Positions 17,672 to 25,188 of a stretch of DNA of 64,000 nucleotides are shown here, piece by piece (positions within the stretch are counted from its first letter, which is position 1; every line of letters starts with the position of its first letter). The DNA is from Pseudomonas sp. CHM02 (GTDB lineage Bacteria; Pseudomonadota; Gammaproteobacteria; Pseudomonadales; Pseudomonadaceae). The notes below the pieces were generated by a model. The model was given only the letters and a program-made list of their open reading frames with translations. It was not told the origin of the DNA and searched no databases. The DNA lies in contig NZ_JFCA01000010.1 in the NCBI RefSeq assembly GCF_000612585.1, forward strand, positions 1 through 64,000, in the 5' to 3' direction. Position numbers and translations under genes: made by a program.

Positions 17672-19027
17672 ATGACACTGTGCACGAGCAATCAATTGTT
17701 CGATGCTTACTTCACGGCGGGCAGCATGGCCGAGGTGTTCTGCGACCAGGGACGCTTGCAGGGCATGCTGGATGTTGAAGCAGGGTTGGCCCGGGCCCAG
17801 GCCCGGGTCGGGTTGATTCCCCAGGCCGCGGTGGCGCCGATCGCCCAGGCCTGCCTGGCGTCGCTGTACGACGTGGATGCCCTCGGCGCGGCGATTGCCA
17901 CGGCGGGGAATTCGGCGATTCCGTTGGTGAAGGCGTTGGGCAAGTTGATTGCCGCTGAAGACGCCGGCGCCGAGCGCTATGTACACCTGGGTGCCACCAG
18001 CCAGGATGTGATGGACACCGGCCTGGTGCTGCAAGTACGGCGGGCGGTCACGCTGATCGAAGCCGACCTGGCGCGCCTGGGCGACGTGCTCGCTGCCCAG
18101 GCCCAGCGTTATGCGAGCGTGCCAATGGCCGGGCGCACTTGGTTGCAGCATGCAACGCCCGTCACCCTGGGGATGAAAATCGCCGGTTGGCTGGGGGCGG
18201 TAACCCGTAATCGCCAGCGTCTGGCCGAACTGAAACCGCGCCTGCTGGTGCTGCAATTCGGCGGAGCATCCGGAACCCTGGCAGCGCTTGGCGAGCAGGC
18301 GATGCCGGTGGCCGAGGCGCTGGCGGCTGAACTGCAATTGATCCTGCCCGAACAACCCTGGCACACCCAACGGGATCGCCTGGTGGAGTTCGCCAGTGTG
18401 CTCGGCCTGATCGCCGGCAGCCTGGGCAAATTGGGCCGCGATATCAGCTTGTTGATGCAGACCGAAGCGGCGGAGGTTTTCGAGCCGTCCGCGCCGGGCA
18501 AGGGCGGTTCGTCGACCATGCCTCACAAGCGCAACCCGGTGGGCGCTGCCGTACTGATCAGCACCGCGACCCGCGTGCCAGGCCTGGTTTCGACGATGTT
18601 CAGCGCCATGCCCCAGGAACACGAGCGCAGCCTGGGCCTGTGGCATGCCGAATGGGAAACCCTGCCGGAGATCTGCCGTTTGGTGTCCGGTGCCTTGCAA
18701 CAGGCCTTGCTGGTCAGCGAAGGTTTGGAAGTCGACCCGCAGCGCATGACGCAGAATCTCGACCTGACCCAGGGCCTGGTGCTGGCCGAAGCCGTGAGCA
18801 TCGTGCTTGCCCAACGACTGGGGCGCGAGGTCGCGCACCATCTGCTGGAACAATGCTGCAAACGCGCCGTCGCCGAAGGGCGTCATTTGCGTTCGGTGCT
18901 GGCGGATGAGCCGCAGGTGGCTGCCGAGCTGTCGGCGGCCGAACTGGATCGCTTGCTCGACCCAGCCCACTACCTGGGCCAGGCCCACACCTGGGTCACT
19001 CGCGCTGTAGCCGAACACTTTGCTTGA
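17672..19027 (+). CDS. pcaB: 3-carboxy-cis,cis-muconate cycloisomerase
   Basis: 451-residue member of the fumarase/aspartase superfamily that lactonises beta-carboxy-cis,cis-muconate to gamma-carboxymuconolactone. The superfamily signature GSSTMPHKRNP is at about residues 279-289, and HLGATSQDVMDT lies near 110. AGGG precedes the ATG. The stop is 10 bp before the pcaD start. Confidence 0.95.
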   Translation: MTLCTSNQLFDAYFTAGSMAEVFCDQGRLQGMLDVEAGLARAQARVGLIPQAAVAPIAQACLASLYDVDALGAAIATAGNSAIPLVKALGKLIAAEDAGAERYVHLGATSQDVMDTGLVLQVRRAVTLIEADLARLGDVLAAQAQRYASVPMAGRTWLQHATPVTLGMKIAGWLGAVTRNRQRLAELKPRLLVLQFGGASGTLAALGEQAMPVAEALAAELQLILPEQPWHTQRDRLVEFASVLGLIAGSLGKLGRDISLLMQTEAAEVFEPSAPGKGGSSTMPHKRNPVGAAVLISTATRVPGLVSTMFSAMPQEHERSLGLWHAEWETLPEICRLVSGALQQALLVSEGLEVDPQRMTQNLDLTQGLVLAEAVSIVLAQRLGREVAHHLLEQCCKRAVAEGRHLRSVLADEPQVAAELSAAELDRLLDPAHYLGQAHTWVTRAVAEHFA

Positions 19028-19037
19028 GGAGACCACC

Positions 19038-19829
19038 GTGGCATTTGTACACCTCGCCGATGGCGAACTGCATTATCAATTGGACGGGCCCGTGGACGCG
19101 CCCGTGCTGGTGCTGTCCAACTCACTGGGCACCGACCTGCATATGTGGGACATCCAGGTCCCGGCGTTCACCGAGCATTTTCGCGTGCTGCGTTTTGACA
19201 CCCGTGGCCATGGCAAATCCCTGGTCACGGCGGGGCCCTACAGCATTGAACAACTGGGTCACGATGTGCTCGCGCTGCTGGATGCGCTGGATATTCAACG
19301 TGCGCATTTCTGCGGCTTGTCCATGGGCGGCCTGATCGGCCAATGGCTGGGTATCAACGCCGGCGACCGTCTGCAGCGCCTGGTGGTGTGCAACACCGCC
19401 GCCAAGATCGGCACACCCGAGGTGTGGAACCCGCGCATCGAGATGGTACTGCGTGATGGCGCGGCGGCGATGGTCGAGCTGCGCGATGCGTCGATTGCAC
19501 GCTGGTTCACTGCCGATTTCGCAGCGGCCAACCCACACCAGGCCAAGCAGATCACCGACATGCTCGCGGCGACTTCGCCTGAAGGTTATGCCGCCAACTG
19601 CGCGGCGGTGCGTGACGCCGATTTCCGCGAGCAATTGAGCGCGATCAAAGTACCGACCCTGGCGATTGCCGGCACCAAAGATGCGGTCACCCCGCCCGCC
19701 GGCAGCCACTTTATCCAGCGCCATGTGCAGGGCGCCGAATACGCCGAGTTCCATGCGGCGCACCTGTCCAATGTGCAGGCGGGCGCGGCGTTCAGTGACC
19801 GTGTGCTGGAATTTCTGCTGGCGCACTGA
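19038..19829 (+). CDS. pcaD: 3-oxoadipate enol-lactonase
   Basis: 263-residue alpha/beta hydrolase that opens beta-ketoadipate enol-lactone. Nucleophile Ser95 lies in GLSMGG, the acid Asp in GTKDAVTP and the His in AAHLSN near the C-terminus. GTG 19038 with GAGGAG at 19026-19031 is the start; the upstream in-frame TTG lies inside pcaB. The last five codons (LLAH and stop) are repeated downstream by the 207-bp duplication. Confidence 0.95.
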   Translation: MAFVHLADGELHYQLDGPVDAPVLVLSNSLGTDLHMWDIQVPAFTEHFRVLRFDTRGHGKSLVTAGPYSIEQLGHDVLALLDALDIQRAHFCGLSMGGLIGQWLGINAGDRLQRLVVCNTAAKIGTPEVWNPRIEMVLRDGAAAMVELRDASIARWFTADFAAANPHQAKQITDMLAATSPEGYAANCAAVRDADFREQLSAIKVPTLAIAGTKDAVTPPAGSHFIQRHVQGAEYAEFHAAHLSNVQAGAAFSDRVLEFLLAH

Positions 19830-19840
19830 ACCTGTGTCTG

Positions 19841-19975
19841 TAGTGAGCGGGCTTGCCCCGCGCTGGGGCGCGAAGCGGCCCCAATGAAGGCGACGCACTT
19901 TTTCAGATGAACGTGGGAGCTGTCAGGTTTTAGGGCTGCTCCACAGCCCAGCGCGGGACAAGCCCGCTCACCACA
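19841..19975. repeat. REP-type inverted repeat, copy inside duplication 1
   Basis: TAGTGAGCGGGCTTGCCCCG faces CCCAGCGCGGGACAAGCCCG and ends with CTCACCACA. This is the same class as the repeats at 39-153 and 63309-63441. Confidence 0.8.
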
Positions 19976-20003
19976 AGTAATCGATTTGAATACGGAGAAT
20001 TTT

Positions 20004-20036
20004 TTGGACGAGAAACAACATCTGCTGGCGCACTGA
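20004..20036 (+). pseudogene. Truncated duplicate of the pcaC 5' end (10 codons)
   Basis: TTG 20004, with the same CGGAG ribosome site as real pcaC, opens a frame coding MDEKQHLLAH and then stops. The first five residues are pcaC; the last four are the pcaD C-terminus. If translated it makes only a decapeptide, so it acts at most as an extra initiation site ahead of pcaC. Confidence 0.8.
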
Positions 20037-20047
20037 ACCTGTGTCTG

Positions 20048-20182
20048 TAGTGAGCGGGCTTGCCCCGCGCTGGGGCGCGAAGCGGCCCCAATGAAGGCGA
20101 CGCACTTTTTCAGATGAACGTGGGAGCTGTCAGGTTTTAGGGCTGCTCCACAGCCCAGCGCGGGACAAGCCCGCTCACCACA
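20048..20182. repeat. REP-type inverted repeat, copy inside duplication 2
   Basis: Exact image of 19841-19975 shifted by 207 bp. Confidence 0.8.
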
Positions 20183-20210
20183 ACTAATCGATTTGAATAC
20201 GGAGAATTTT

Positions 20211-20609
20211 TTGGACGAGAAACAACGTTATGCCGAAGGCCTGCAAGTGCGCCGCGAAGTGCTGGGCGATGCCCATGTCGACCGCAGCCTCAACGCGCTG
20301 ACCGAGTTCAACAGTGAGTTCCAGGCAATGATCACCCGCCACGCCTGGGGTGATATCTGGACCCGTCCCGGCCTGCCACGGCATACCCGCAGCCTGATCA
20401 CCATCGCCATGTTGATTGGCATGAACCGTAGCGAAGAACTCAAGCTGCATCTGCGCGCTGCCGCCAGCAATGGCGTGACCCGCGCAGAGATCAAGGAAGT
20501 GCTGATGCAGAGCGCGATCTACTGCGGGATTCCTGCGGCGAATGCCACCTTTCACCTGGCTGAATCGGTGTGGGATGAATTGGGCGTCGAGTCGCGCCAG
20601 CAAGACTGA
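20211..20609 (+). CDS. pcaC: 4-carboxymuconolactone decarboxylase
   Basis: 132-residue cytosolic decarboxylase converting gamma-carboxymuconolactone to beta-ketoadipate enol-lactone. The carboxymuconolactone decarboxylase fold is shown by the conserved RHTRSLITIAMLIGM..EELKLHLRAAASNGVTRAE and EVLMQSAIYCGIPAAN motifs. TTG 20211 is the start (CGGAG at 20200-20204). The distance from pcaD has been enlarged by the 207-bp duplication, which leaves the real ribosome site intact. Confidence 0.94.
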   Translation: MDEKQRYAEGLQVRREVLGDAHVDRSLNALTEFNSEFQAMITRHAWGDIWTRPGLPRHTRSLITIAMLIGMNRSEELKLHLRAAASNGVTRAEIKEVLMQSAIYCGIPAANATFHLAESVWDELGVESRQQD

Positions 20610-20612
20610 TTC

Positions 20613-20712
20613 TGTCGGAGCTGGCTTGCCAGCGATGGTCGTCAACGATGACGCGGGGCATCAGGATGAACGCGGTGCCGGTGCGTTTTTCGCCGGCAAG
20701 CCGTCTCCTACA
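20613..20712. repeat. REP-type inverted repeat after pcaC
   Basis: TGTCGGAGCTGGCTTGCCAG and CGCCGGCAAGCCGTCTCCTA (ending CA) form imperfect inverted arms. The right end reaches the last codon of the convergent deacetylase gene. Confidence 0.7.
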
Positions 20713-21607
20713 GGGAATCGGCGCTCCACACCCAATTCCACACGCCGGGCAGATGCACCGGCTCATTCACATCCTTGACCGTACGCGCCAGCGCCGCGCG
20801 CTGTAGCTGGGCCGTGTCGGTGTAGAACGGTTCGGCAGCCGTCTTCACGCCGTTGATCCGCGCGCTGTCGAGCAGGATCTGCAGGTACTCCTGCAGATGC
20901 CGAGCGGTGTAGCGGTTGATGTCGTGGAAGGTCACTACCACGGGTATCACGCCGTCCACGGTCGGTAACTTCCCCAGGGCGATGTGCTCGCGCACCACCG
21001 ACAACTGTCGATACAGGTTGGCGCGCCTGCGCGGGCTGCCGTTGAAGCCCCAGATCTTGCCGTCATTGGCACTCAGATCCGTCAGCAACACGTGCATGCC
21101 ATGACGTTGGTAAGCGGCGAAGGTACGGCGGTCATAGTTCCAGAACGGTGGGCGCACCAGCATGGGCGGGCTGCCGGTGATCGCGGCAATGTCGGCGGCG
21201 CCTTGGGTCAGGGTGCTTTCCAGTTCGGCGTCATTCAGCCAGCGGTGGTTGGTGTGAAACCCGGTGGCGGTGTGGAAGGCCAGGATATGACCGGCCGCGT
21301 ACTCGCGCTGCATGGTCTTGCGACCGCGTGAACTGCCGCCGGAACGCGAGGCTTCGGTCTGCAGGAAGAACACCGCCTTGATCCCTGGCAGCACCGGGTT
21401 CTGCACCAGGTCCGCCACCACTGAACGGCTCGGGTTGTTGTAGCCCGAGGCACTCGGGCCATCATCGAAGGTCAGCAGGAAGCGAATGGGCGCCTGGGTT
21501 TGCAGGCGTTGTTCGGTCTTCGGCGTCAGGGCGATGGGGGCACCGATGCAGCCACTGAGGCTCAGGGCCAGGGCAAGCACGGCGGATGCAATGGCGAAGG
21601 ATTTCAT
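20708..21607 (-). CDS. Polysaccharide deacetylase lipoprotein (NodB domain)
   Basis: 299-residue exported protein. A lipoprotein signal (ALSLSGC, Cys20) precedes a carbohydrate esterase 4 domain: TFDDGPS with metal/base Asp48-Asp49, a metal-binding HTATGFHTNH segment, RPPFWNYD, and VTFHDIN near the end. CE4 enzymes remove N-acetyl groups from polysaccharides or peptidoglycan; the substrate is not evident. It faces pcaC and lies downstream of the porin gene on the same strand, 84 bp away. It is not an expected pca-pathway gene. Confidence 0.88.
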   Translation of the reverse strand: MKSFAIASAVLALALSLSGCIGAPIALTPKTEQRLQTQAPIRFLLTFDDGPSASGYNNPSRSVVADLVQNPVLPGIKAVFFLQTEASRSGGSSRGRKTMQREYAAGHILAFHTATGFHTNHRWLNDAELESTLTQGAADIAAITGSPPMLVRPPFWNYDRRTFAAYQRHGMHVLLTDLSANDGKIWGFNGSPRRRANLYRQLSVVREHIALGKLPTVDGVIPVVVTFHDINRYTARHLQEYLQILLDSARINGVKTAAEPFYTDTAQLQRAALARTVKDVNEPVHLPGVWNWVWSADSL

Positions 21608-21691
21608 GGTGTGCGCGGGCTCGAATGGAAGGCCGCTGCTGGGTGGATCAGCAGCGGCAGGCGCGCACCATACAGCAAGTCTGCCGTTGGT

Positions 21692-22942
21692 TTACAGCAG
21701 GCTGATCGGGTAACTGACGATCAACCGGTTCTCATCGAACTCGTTGTTGTTGTAGTCGCGGCGCATGCTGGAGTTGCGCCAGCGCAGGGTGAGGTTTTTC
21801 AGGCTGCCGCTCTGCACGGTGTAGCCCAGTTCGCTCTCGCGGCCCCACTCCTTGCCGTCGGTGATGGTGCCGGTGTGCACGTTGCTGCCGCTGATGTAGC
21901 GGTTCATCAGGGTCAGGCCGGGCACGCCGATGGCAGCGAAGTTGTAGTCGTGACGCACTTGCCAGGATTTCTCTTGGGCGTTGTCGTAGCTGGCGTTGTA
22001 GCTGTCATTGGCCAGGGTGCCGCCGCTGGTGCCGTTGACGCGCATCCAGGCGCTGTTGCCGGTGAGTTTTTGCAGGCCGACGTAGAAGGTGTTGCCGCCG
22101 TAGCGTGCGGAGAACAGGCCGGACCAGGTCTTGTTGTCCAGGTCGCCGGCGCGGGCGCTACCGTCGTCCTTGCCGTAGAAAAAGCCGAGGTTGGCGCCCA
22201 GGGTCCAGTCGCCGAGGGGCTGGCTGTGGATCAGGTTGACGAACTGCTGGCTGTAGATGTCCTTGAGCTGGGCGTTCCACAGGCCGATCTGGGTGCGTTT
22301 GTCGTTGAACAGGTACTCGCCGCCCTGGAAGTTGAAGCGGTCGGAGGTGAACGCGGTTTTACCGAACATCGACATGTCGGTCATGCTGCTGTCGTCACGC
22401 GGGCTGTTGGCGCGGAACTGGCCGCCGTAGAGGGTCAGGCCGTCGATTTCCTTCGAGGTGATCTGCCCGCCGCGCAGGGTTTGCGGCAGGGAGCGGCCAT
22501 CGTCCGAGCGCAGGATCGGCAGCACCGGCATCCATTCGCCGACCTTCACTTCGGTCTTGGAAATGCGCGCCTTGAACGCCACGCCCAGGCGGCCGAATTC
22601 ATCCGCAGGGCGGCCGTCATGGTCCAACGGCAACAGTTGGGTTCCTCCGGTGCCGCGCCCGCCATCGAACTTCAACGAGTACAGGCCCAGCACATCCACG
22701 CCGAACCCAACGGTGCCCTGGGTAAAACCGGACTTGGCGTCGAGGATGAAACTTTGCGTCCACTCCTGCGCGCCCCCCTGGGTCTTGGTGGGGTTGGTGT
22801 AATTGCGGTTGAAGAAGAAATTGCGCAGGTTGAGGTTGGCGCTGGCGTCTTCGAGAAAGCCATGTTCTTCGGCGACGACGGGCAAGGCAAGACTGGCGAC
22901 AGCGGTTGCCAGCAGAAGCCGGCGCGGGTGGAAAGTGCTCAT
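21692..22942 (-). CDS. OprD-family outer-membrane porin (BenF/PcaP-like)
   Basis: 416-residue substrate-specific porin of the OprD family. It has a signal peptide of about 24 residues ending at VVAEEHGF, then the family start DASANLNLRNFFFNRNY, and an aromatic C-terminus typical of beta-barrels (LIVSYPISLL). In P. putida a BenF-like porin follows the pca genes, so aromatic acid uptake is the likely role here. Upstream lies an 18-bp palindrome GATCGAACGTAATCGATC (23040-23057) that could be an operator. AGGT precedes the ATG. Confidence 0.88.
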   Translation of the reverse strand: MSTFHPRRLLLATAVASLALPVVAEEHGFLEDASANLNLRNFFFNRNYTNPTKTQGGAQEWTQSFILDAKSGFTQGTVGFGVDVLGLYSLKFDGGRGTGGTQLLPLDHDGRPADEFGRLGVAFKARISKTEVKVGEWMPVLPILRSDDGRSLPQTLRGGQITSKEIDGLTLYGGQFRANSPRDDSSMTDMSMFGKTAFTSDRFNFQGGEYLFNDKRTQIGLWNAQLKDIYSQQFVNLIHSQPLGDWTLGANLGFFYGKDDGSARAGDLDNKTWSGLFSARYGGNTFYVGLQKLTGNSAWMRVNGTSGGTLANDSYNASYDNAQEKSWQVRHDYNFAAIGVPGLTLMNRYISGSNVHTGTITDGKEWGRESELGYTVQSGSLKNLTLRWRNSSMRRDYNNNEFDENRLIVSYPISLL

Positions 22943-23098
22943 GGTGTTGGACCTGTTGTTATTGGGTTTATGCAGGTGGCGGCCATGGTGCGGGGCGGTG
23001 CGGGGGGATGAAAGTGGGGGAGGGCGGGTTGTGGGCGATGATCGAACGTAATCGATCGGCGGGTAACTTGTCAGTTTCGGGTGTGCCGGGTGGGCTGT

Positions 23099-23120
23099 CT
23101 ACTGTCAGGGTTCACAGTAG
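23099..23120. repeat. Short inverted repeat between porin and hypothetical gene
   Basis: CTACTGT (23099-23105) and ACAGTAG (23114-23120) form a 7-bp stem with no T-run. It may be an operator for either flanking divergent gene. Confidence 0.3.
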
Positions 23121-23193
23121 ATGAGGGGGCGGCAGAGGTCTATTTTCGAGGCGGTGGCAGTGACTTCTTCAAGCGTTCAAGGGAGCAGGGCTG

Positions 23194-23646
23194 ATGAGCT
23201 TCGGATCAGAGATGGGAGAGTTTTTAACGTCTTCGAATGAATTCAAGGCGGATCTGATCAAGACGGTTCCGATTGGGTTCGATAACTTTGAGTTCGGTTA
23301 TATCGAGGGATTCCAGTTACGCATTCGTCTGGGGATTGCAGAAAATCCTGGTTCCAGGAATGAGTTGACCCTTGAGGCGGACGGCGATGGTGCCGCCAAT
23401 GCCTTCACGCTGAAAGAAAATATGACTTACATCATAGGGCCTGGAAATGGCCTTATTCACGCCACTTTCGGCCTGGAAGGTGAGGTGGCGTATTCCCCGA
23501 AAGAGTATTGGGGCGATTTGAACGTCAAGAGCCTCTCCACGGTTGCTGGCCAGACAACAATCAATGCCCGTTTCTCGATCGGTTGGGAAACCGATGACGG
23601 CAATGAGATGGAGCTCAGGTGTTCGACTTTGAAAATCAGTACGTGA
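23194..23646 (+). CDS. Orphan hypothetical beta-rich protein (150 aa)
   Basis: 150 residues, no signal peptide, no membrane helix, and no domain I recognise. The pattern alternates hydrophobic/polar residues (FQLRIRLGI, LTLEADGDG, TINARFSIGWE), suggesting an all-beta soluble fold. AAGGGAG sits before the ATG. The coding strand is more AT-rich than its neighbours, and the gene stands alone between the porin and the efflux operon, so recent acquisition is possible. A lectin- or toxin-like beta protein is conceivable but not supported by any motif. Confidence 0.6.
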   Translation: MSFGSEMGEFLTSSNEFKADLIKTVPIGFDNFEFGYIEGFQLRIRLGIAENPGSRNELTLEADGDGAANAFTLKENMTYIIGPGNGLIHATFGLEGEVAYSPKEYWGDLNVKSLSTVAGQTTINARFSIGWETDDGNEMELRCSTLKIST

Positions 23647-23680
23647 ATCCATTTTGATTATGATCAAAACGCCGTGACAT

Positions 23681-23712
23681 AAAAAAACCGCTTCCGGCGA
23701 GGGAAGCGGTTT
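23681..23712 (-). terminator. Terminator of the efflux operon
   Basis: AAACCGCTTCC (23685-23695) pairs with GGAAGCGGTTT (23702-23712). The A-run at 23681-23687 is the U-tract for the minus strand. It also lies between converging transcripts. Confidence 0.85.
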
Positions 23713-23730
23713 CGTTCTACAGCACCGTTA

Positions 23731-25188
23731 TCAGAACAACTTCAGCGCCGGTGCTTCTTCTTTCAACGGCTCGTTCTTCGCGGTCTGCTCGTTCCAGCCA
23801 CCGCCGAGGGCCTTGTACAGGTTGACCTCGCTGGTCAACTGCGCCAGGCGATCGGTGATCAGCGATTGCTGGGCACTGAACAATTGGCGCTGGGCATCGA
23901 GGAACGTCAGGTTGCTGTCGACACCGATGCGGTAGCGACGCTCGGCCAGGCGGTAGTAATCCTGGTTGGCCGCGACGAAGCCACGTTGGGCCTCCAACTG
24001 CTGCTTGTAGGTTTCACGCGAGGCGAGGCCGTCGGAGACTTCCTGGAAGCCGGTCTGGATCGCCTTCTCGTAGTTCGCCACGTTGATCTCTTTCTGGATC
24101 TTCGAGTAGTCCAGGCTGGCGCGCAGGCTGCCGGCGTTGAAGATCGGGATGTTGATCTGCGGGGCGAACGACCAGGTGCCCGAGCCGCCTTTGAACAGGC
24201 CGCCGAGGTCCGGGCTCAGGGTGCCGGCGTTGGCCGTCAAGCTGATGCTCGGGAAGAACGCTGCACGGGCTGCGCCGATGTTGGCGTTGGCGGCCTTGAG
24301 GTTGTACTCGGCTTGCAGGATATCGGGGCGACGTTGCAGCAGGTCCGACGGCAACCCGGCGGGTACTTCGCTGAGCAGGTCATCCGACAGCGGCTTGCTG
24401 GCGATATTCGCTGGCAGGCCGGTGCCCAGCAGCAGGGTCAGGCCGTTTTCGTCCTGGGCGACCTGGCGCGTATACCGGGCAAGCTGCACACGGGCGTTTT
24501 CCACTGAGGTACGCGCCTGGCTCAGGTCGAGGGCCGAGGCCACGCCGACTTCGTTGCTGCGTGAGGTGAGCTTGAAGCTCTGCTCGAACGCGCCCAGGGT
24601 GTCCTGGGTCAGCTTGAGCAGTTCCTTGTCGGCCTGCCAGGTCAGGTAGGCATTGGCCACGTTGGCCACCAGGCTGATCTGGGTGCTGCGGCGTGCTTCT
24701 TCAGTGGCGAAGTATTGCTGCAGCGCTTCTTCGCTCAGGCTGCGCACACGGCCGAACAGATCCAGCTCATAGGAGCTGATCCCGAGGGTGGCCGAGTACT
24801 GGCTGGTGATGTTCGCTTCGCCGGTCTGCGAGGCACGCGCCGGCACACGCTGGCGGCTGCCGCTGCCATTGGCCGACACGGCCGGGAACAGGTCGGCACG
24901 CTGGATGCGGTATTGCGCGGCATAGGCGTCGATGTTCAGGGCCGCGACACGCAGGTCACGGTTGTTCACCAGCGCGGTCTGGATCAGCTGTTGCAGGGCG
25001 GGGTCATGGAAAAACTGCTTCCAGCCCTGCTCGGCAGCGGCCTGGCCCGGCGCCTGGGCCGACGAATACGCCGGCCCCTGCGGGAACTGTGCGGCCACCG
25101 GCGCTTCGGGGCGCTGATAGTCAGGTATCAGCGAGCAGCCACTGAGCACGAATGCCGTGACGGCTAGGGAAAGTAGCGACTTGCTCAT
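23731..25188 (-). CDS. emhC: RND efflux outer-membrane channel (OprM/TtgC/EmhC type)
   Basis: 485-residue TolC-like lipoprotein channel. The lipobox VLSGC (Cys18) follows a short signal, and two repeated outer-membrane efflux domains follow (about 60-265 and 285-470). [22 protein letters not shown] is a typical OprM-family segment. The start overlaps the emhB stop by 4 nt. Together the three genes form a tripartite pump exporting hydrophobic drugs and solvents. The symbol follows P. fluorescens EmhABC; ttgC and oprM are equivalents. Confidence 0.93.
   Translation of the reverse strand: MSKSLLSLAVTAFVLSGCSLIPDYQRPEAPVAAQFPQGPAYSSAQAPGQAAAEQGWKQFFHDPALQQLIQTALVNNRDLRVAALNIDAYAAQYRIQRADLFPAVSANGSGSRQRVPARASQTGEANITSQYSATLGISSYELDLFGRVRSLSEEALQQYFATEEARRSTQISLVANVANAYLTWQADKELLKLTQDTLGAFEQSFKLTSRSNEVGVASALDLSQARTSVENARVQLARYTRQVAQDENGLTLLLGTGLPANIASKPLSDDLLSEVPAGLPSDLLQRRPDILQAEYNLKAANANIGAARAAFFPSISLTANAGTLSPDLGGLFKGGSGTWSFAPQINIPIFNAGSLRASLDYSKIQKEINVANYEKAIQTGFQEVSDGLASRETYKQQLEAQRGFVAANQDYYRLAERRYRIGVDSNLTFLDAQRQLFSAQQSLITDRLAQLTSEVNLYKALGGGWNEQTAKNEPLKEEAPALKLF

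Larger units (their letters stand above)
19814..20227. repeat. 207-bp direct duplication between pcaD and pcaC
   Basis: Bases 19814-20020 and 20021-20227 are the same sequence apart from a G/C difference (19977 versus 20184) and the last few bases at the junction. Each copy holds the pcaD 3' end, a complete REP-type inverted repeat (19841-19975 and 20048-20182), the pcaC ribosome site and the first pcaC codons. The junction joins the fifth pcaC codon to the final codons of pcaD, giving a dead 10-codon frame. Confidence 0.9.

Noticed and set aside
23654..23667. TTGATTATGATCAA, a perfect ANR-box pattern
   Set aside because: It lies between two convergent genes (hypothetical gene stop and emhC stop), beside their terminator, with no gene start nearby. 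A chance match of ten fixed bases is the simpler explanation.
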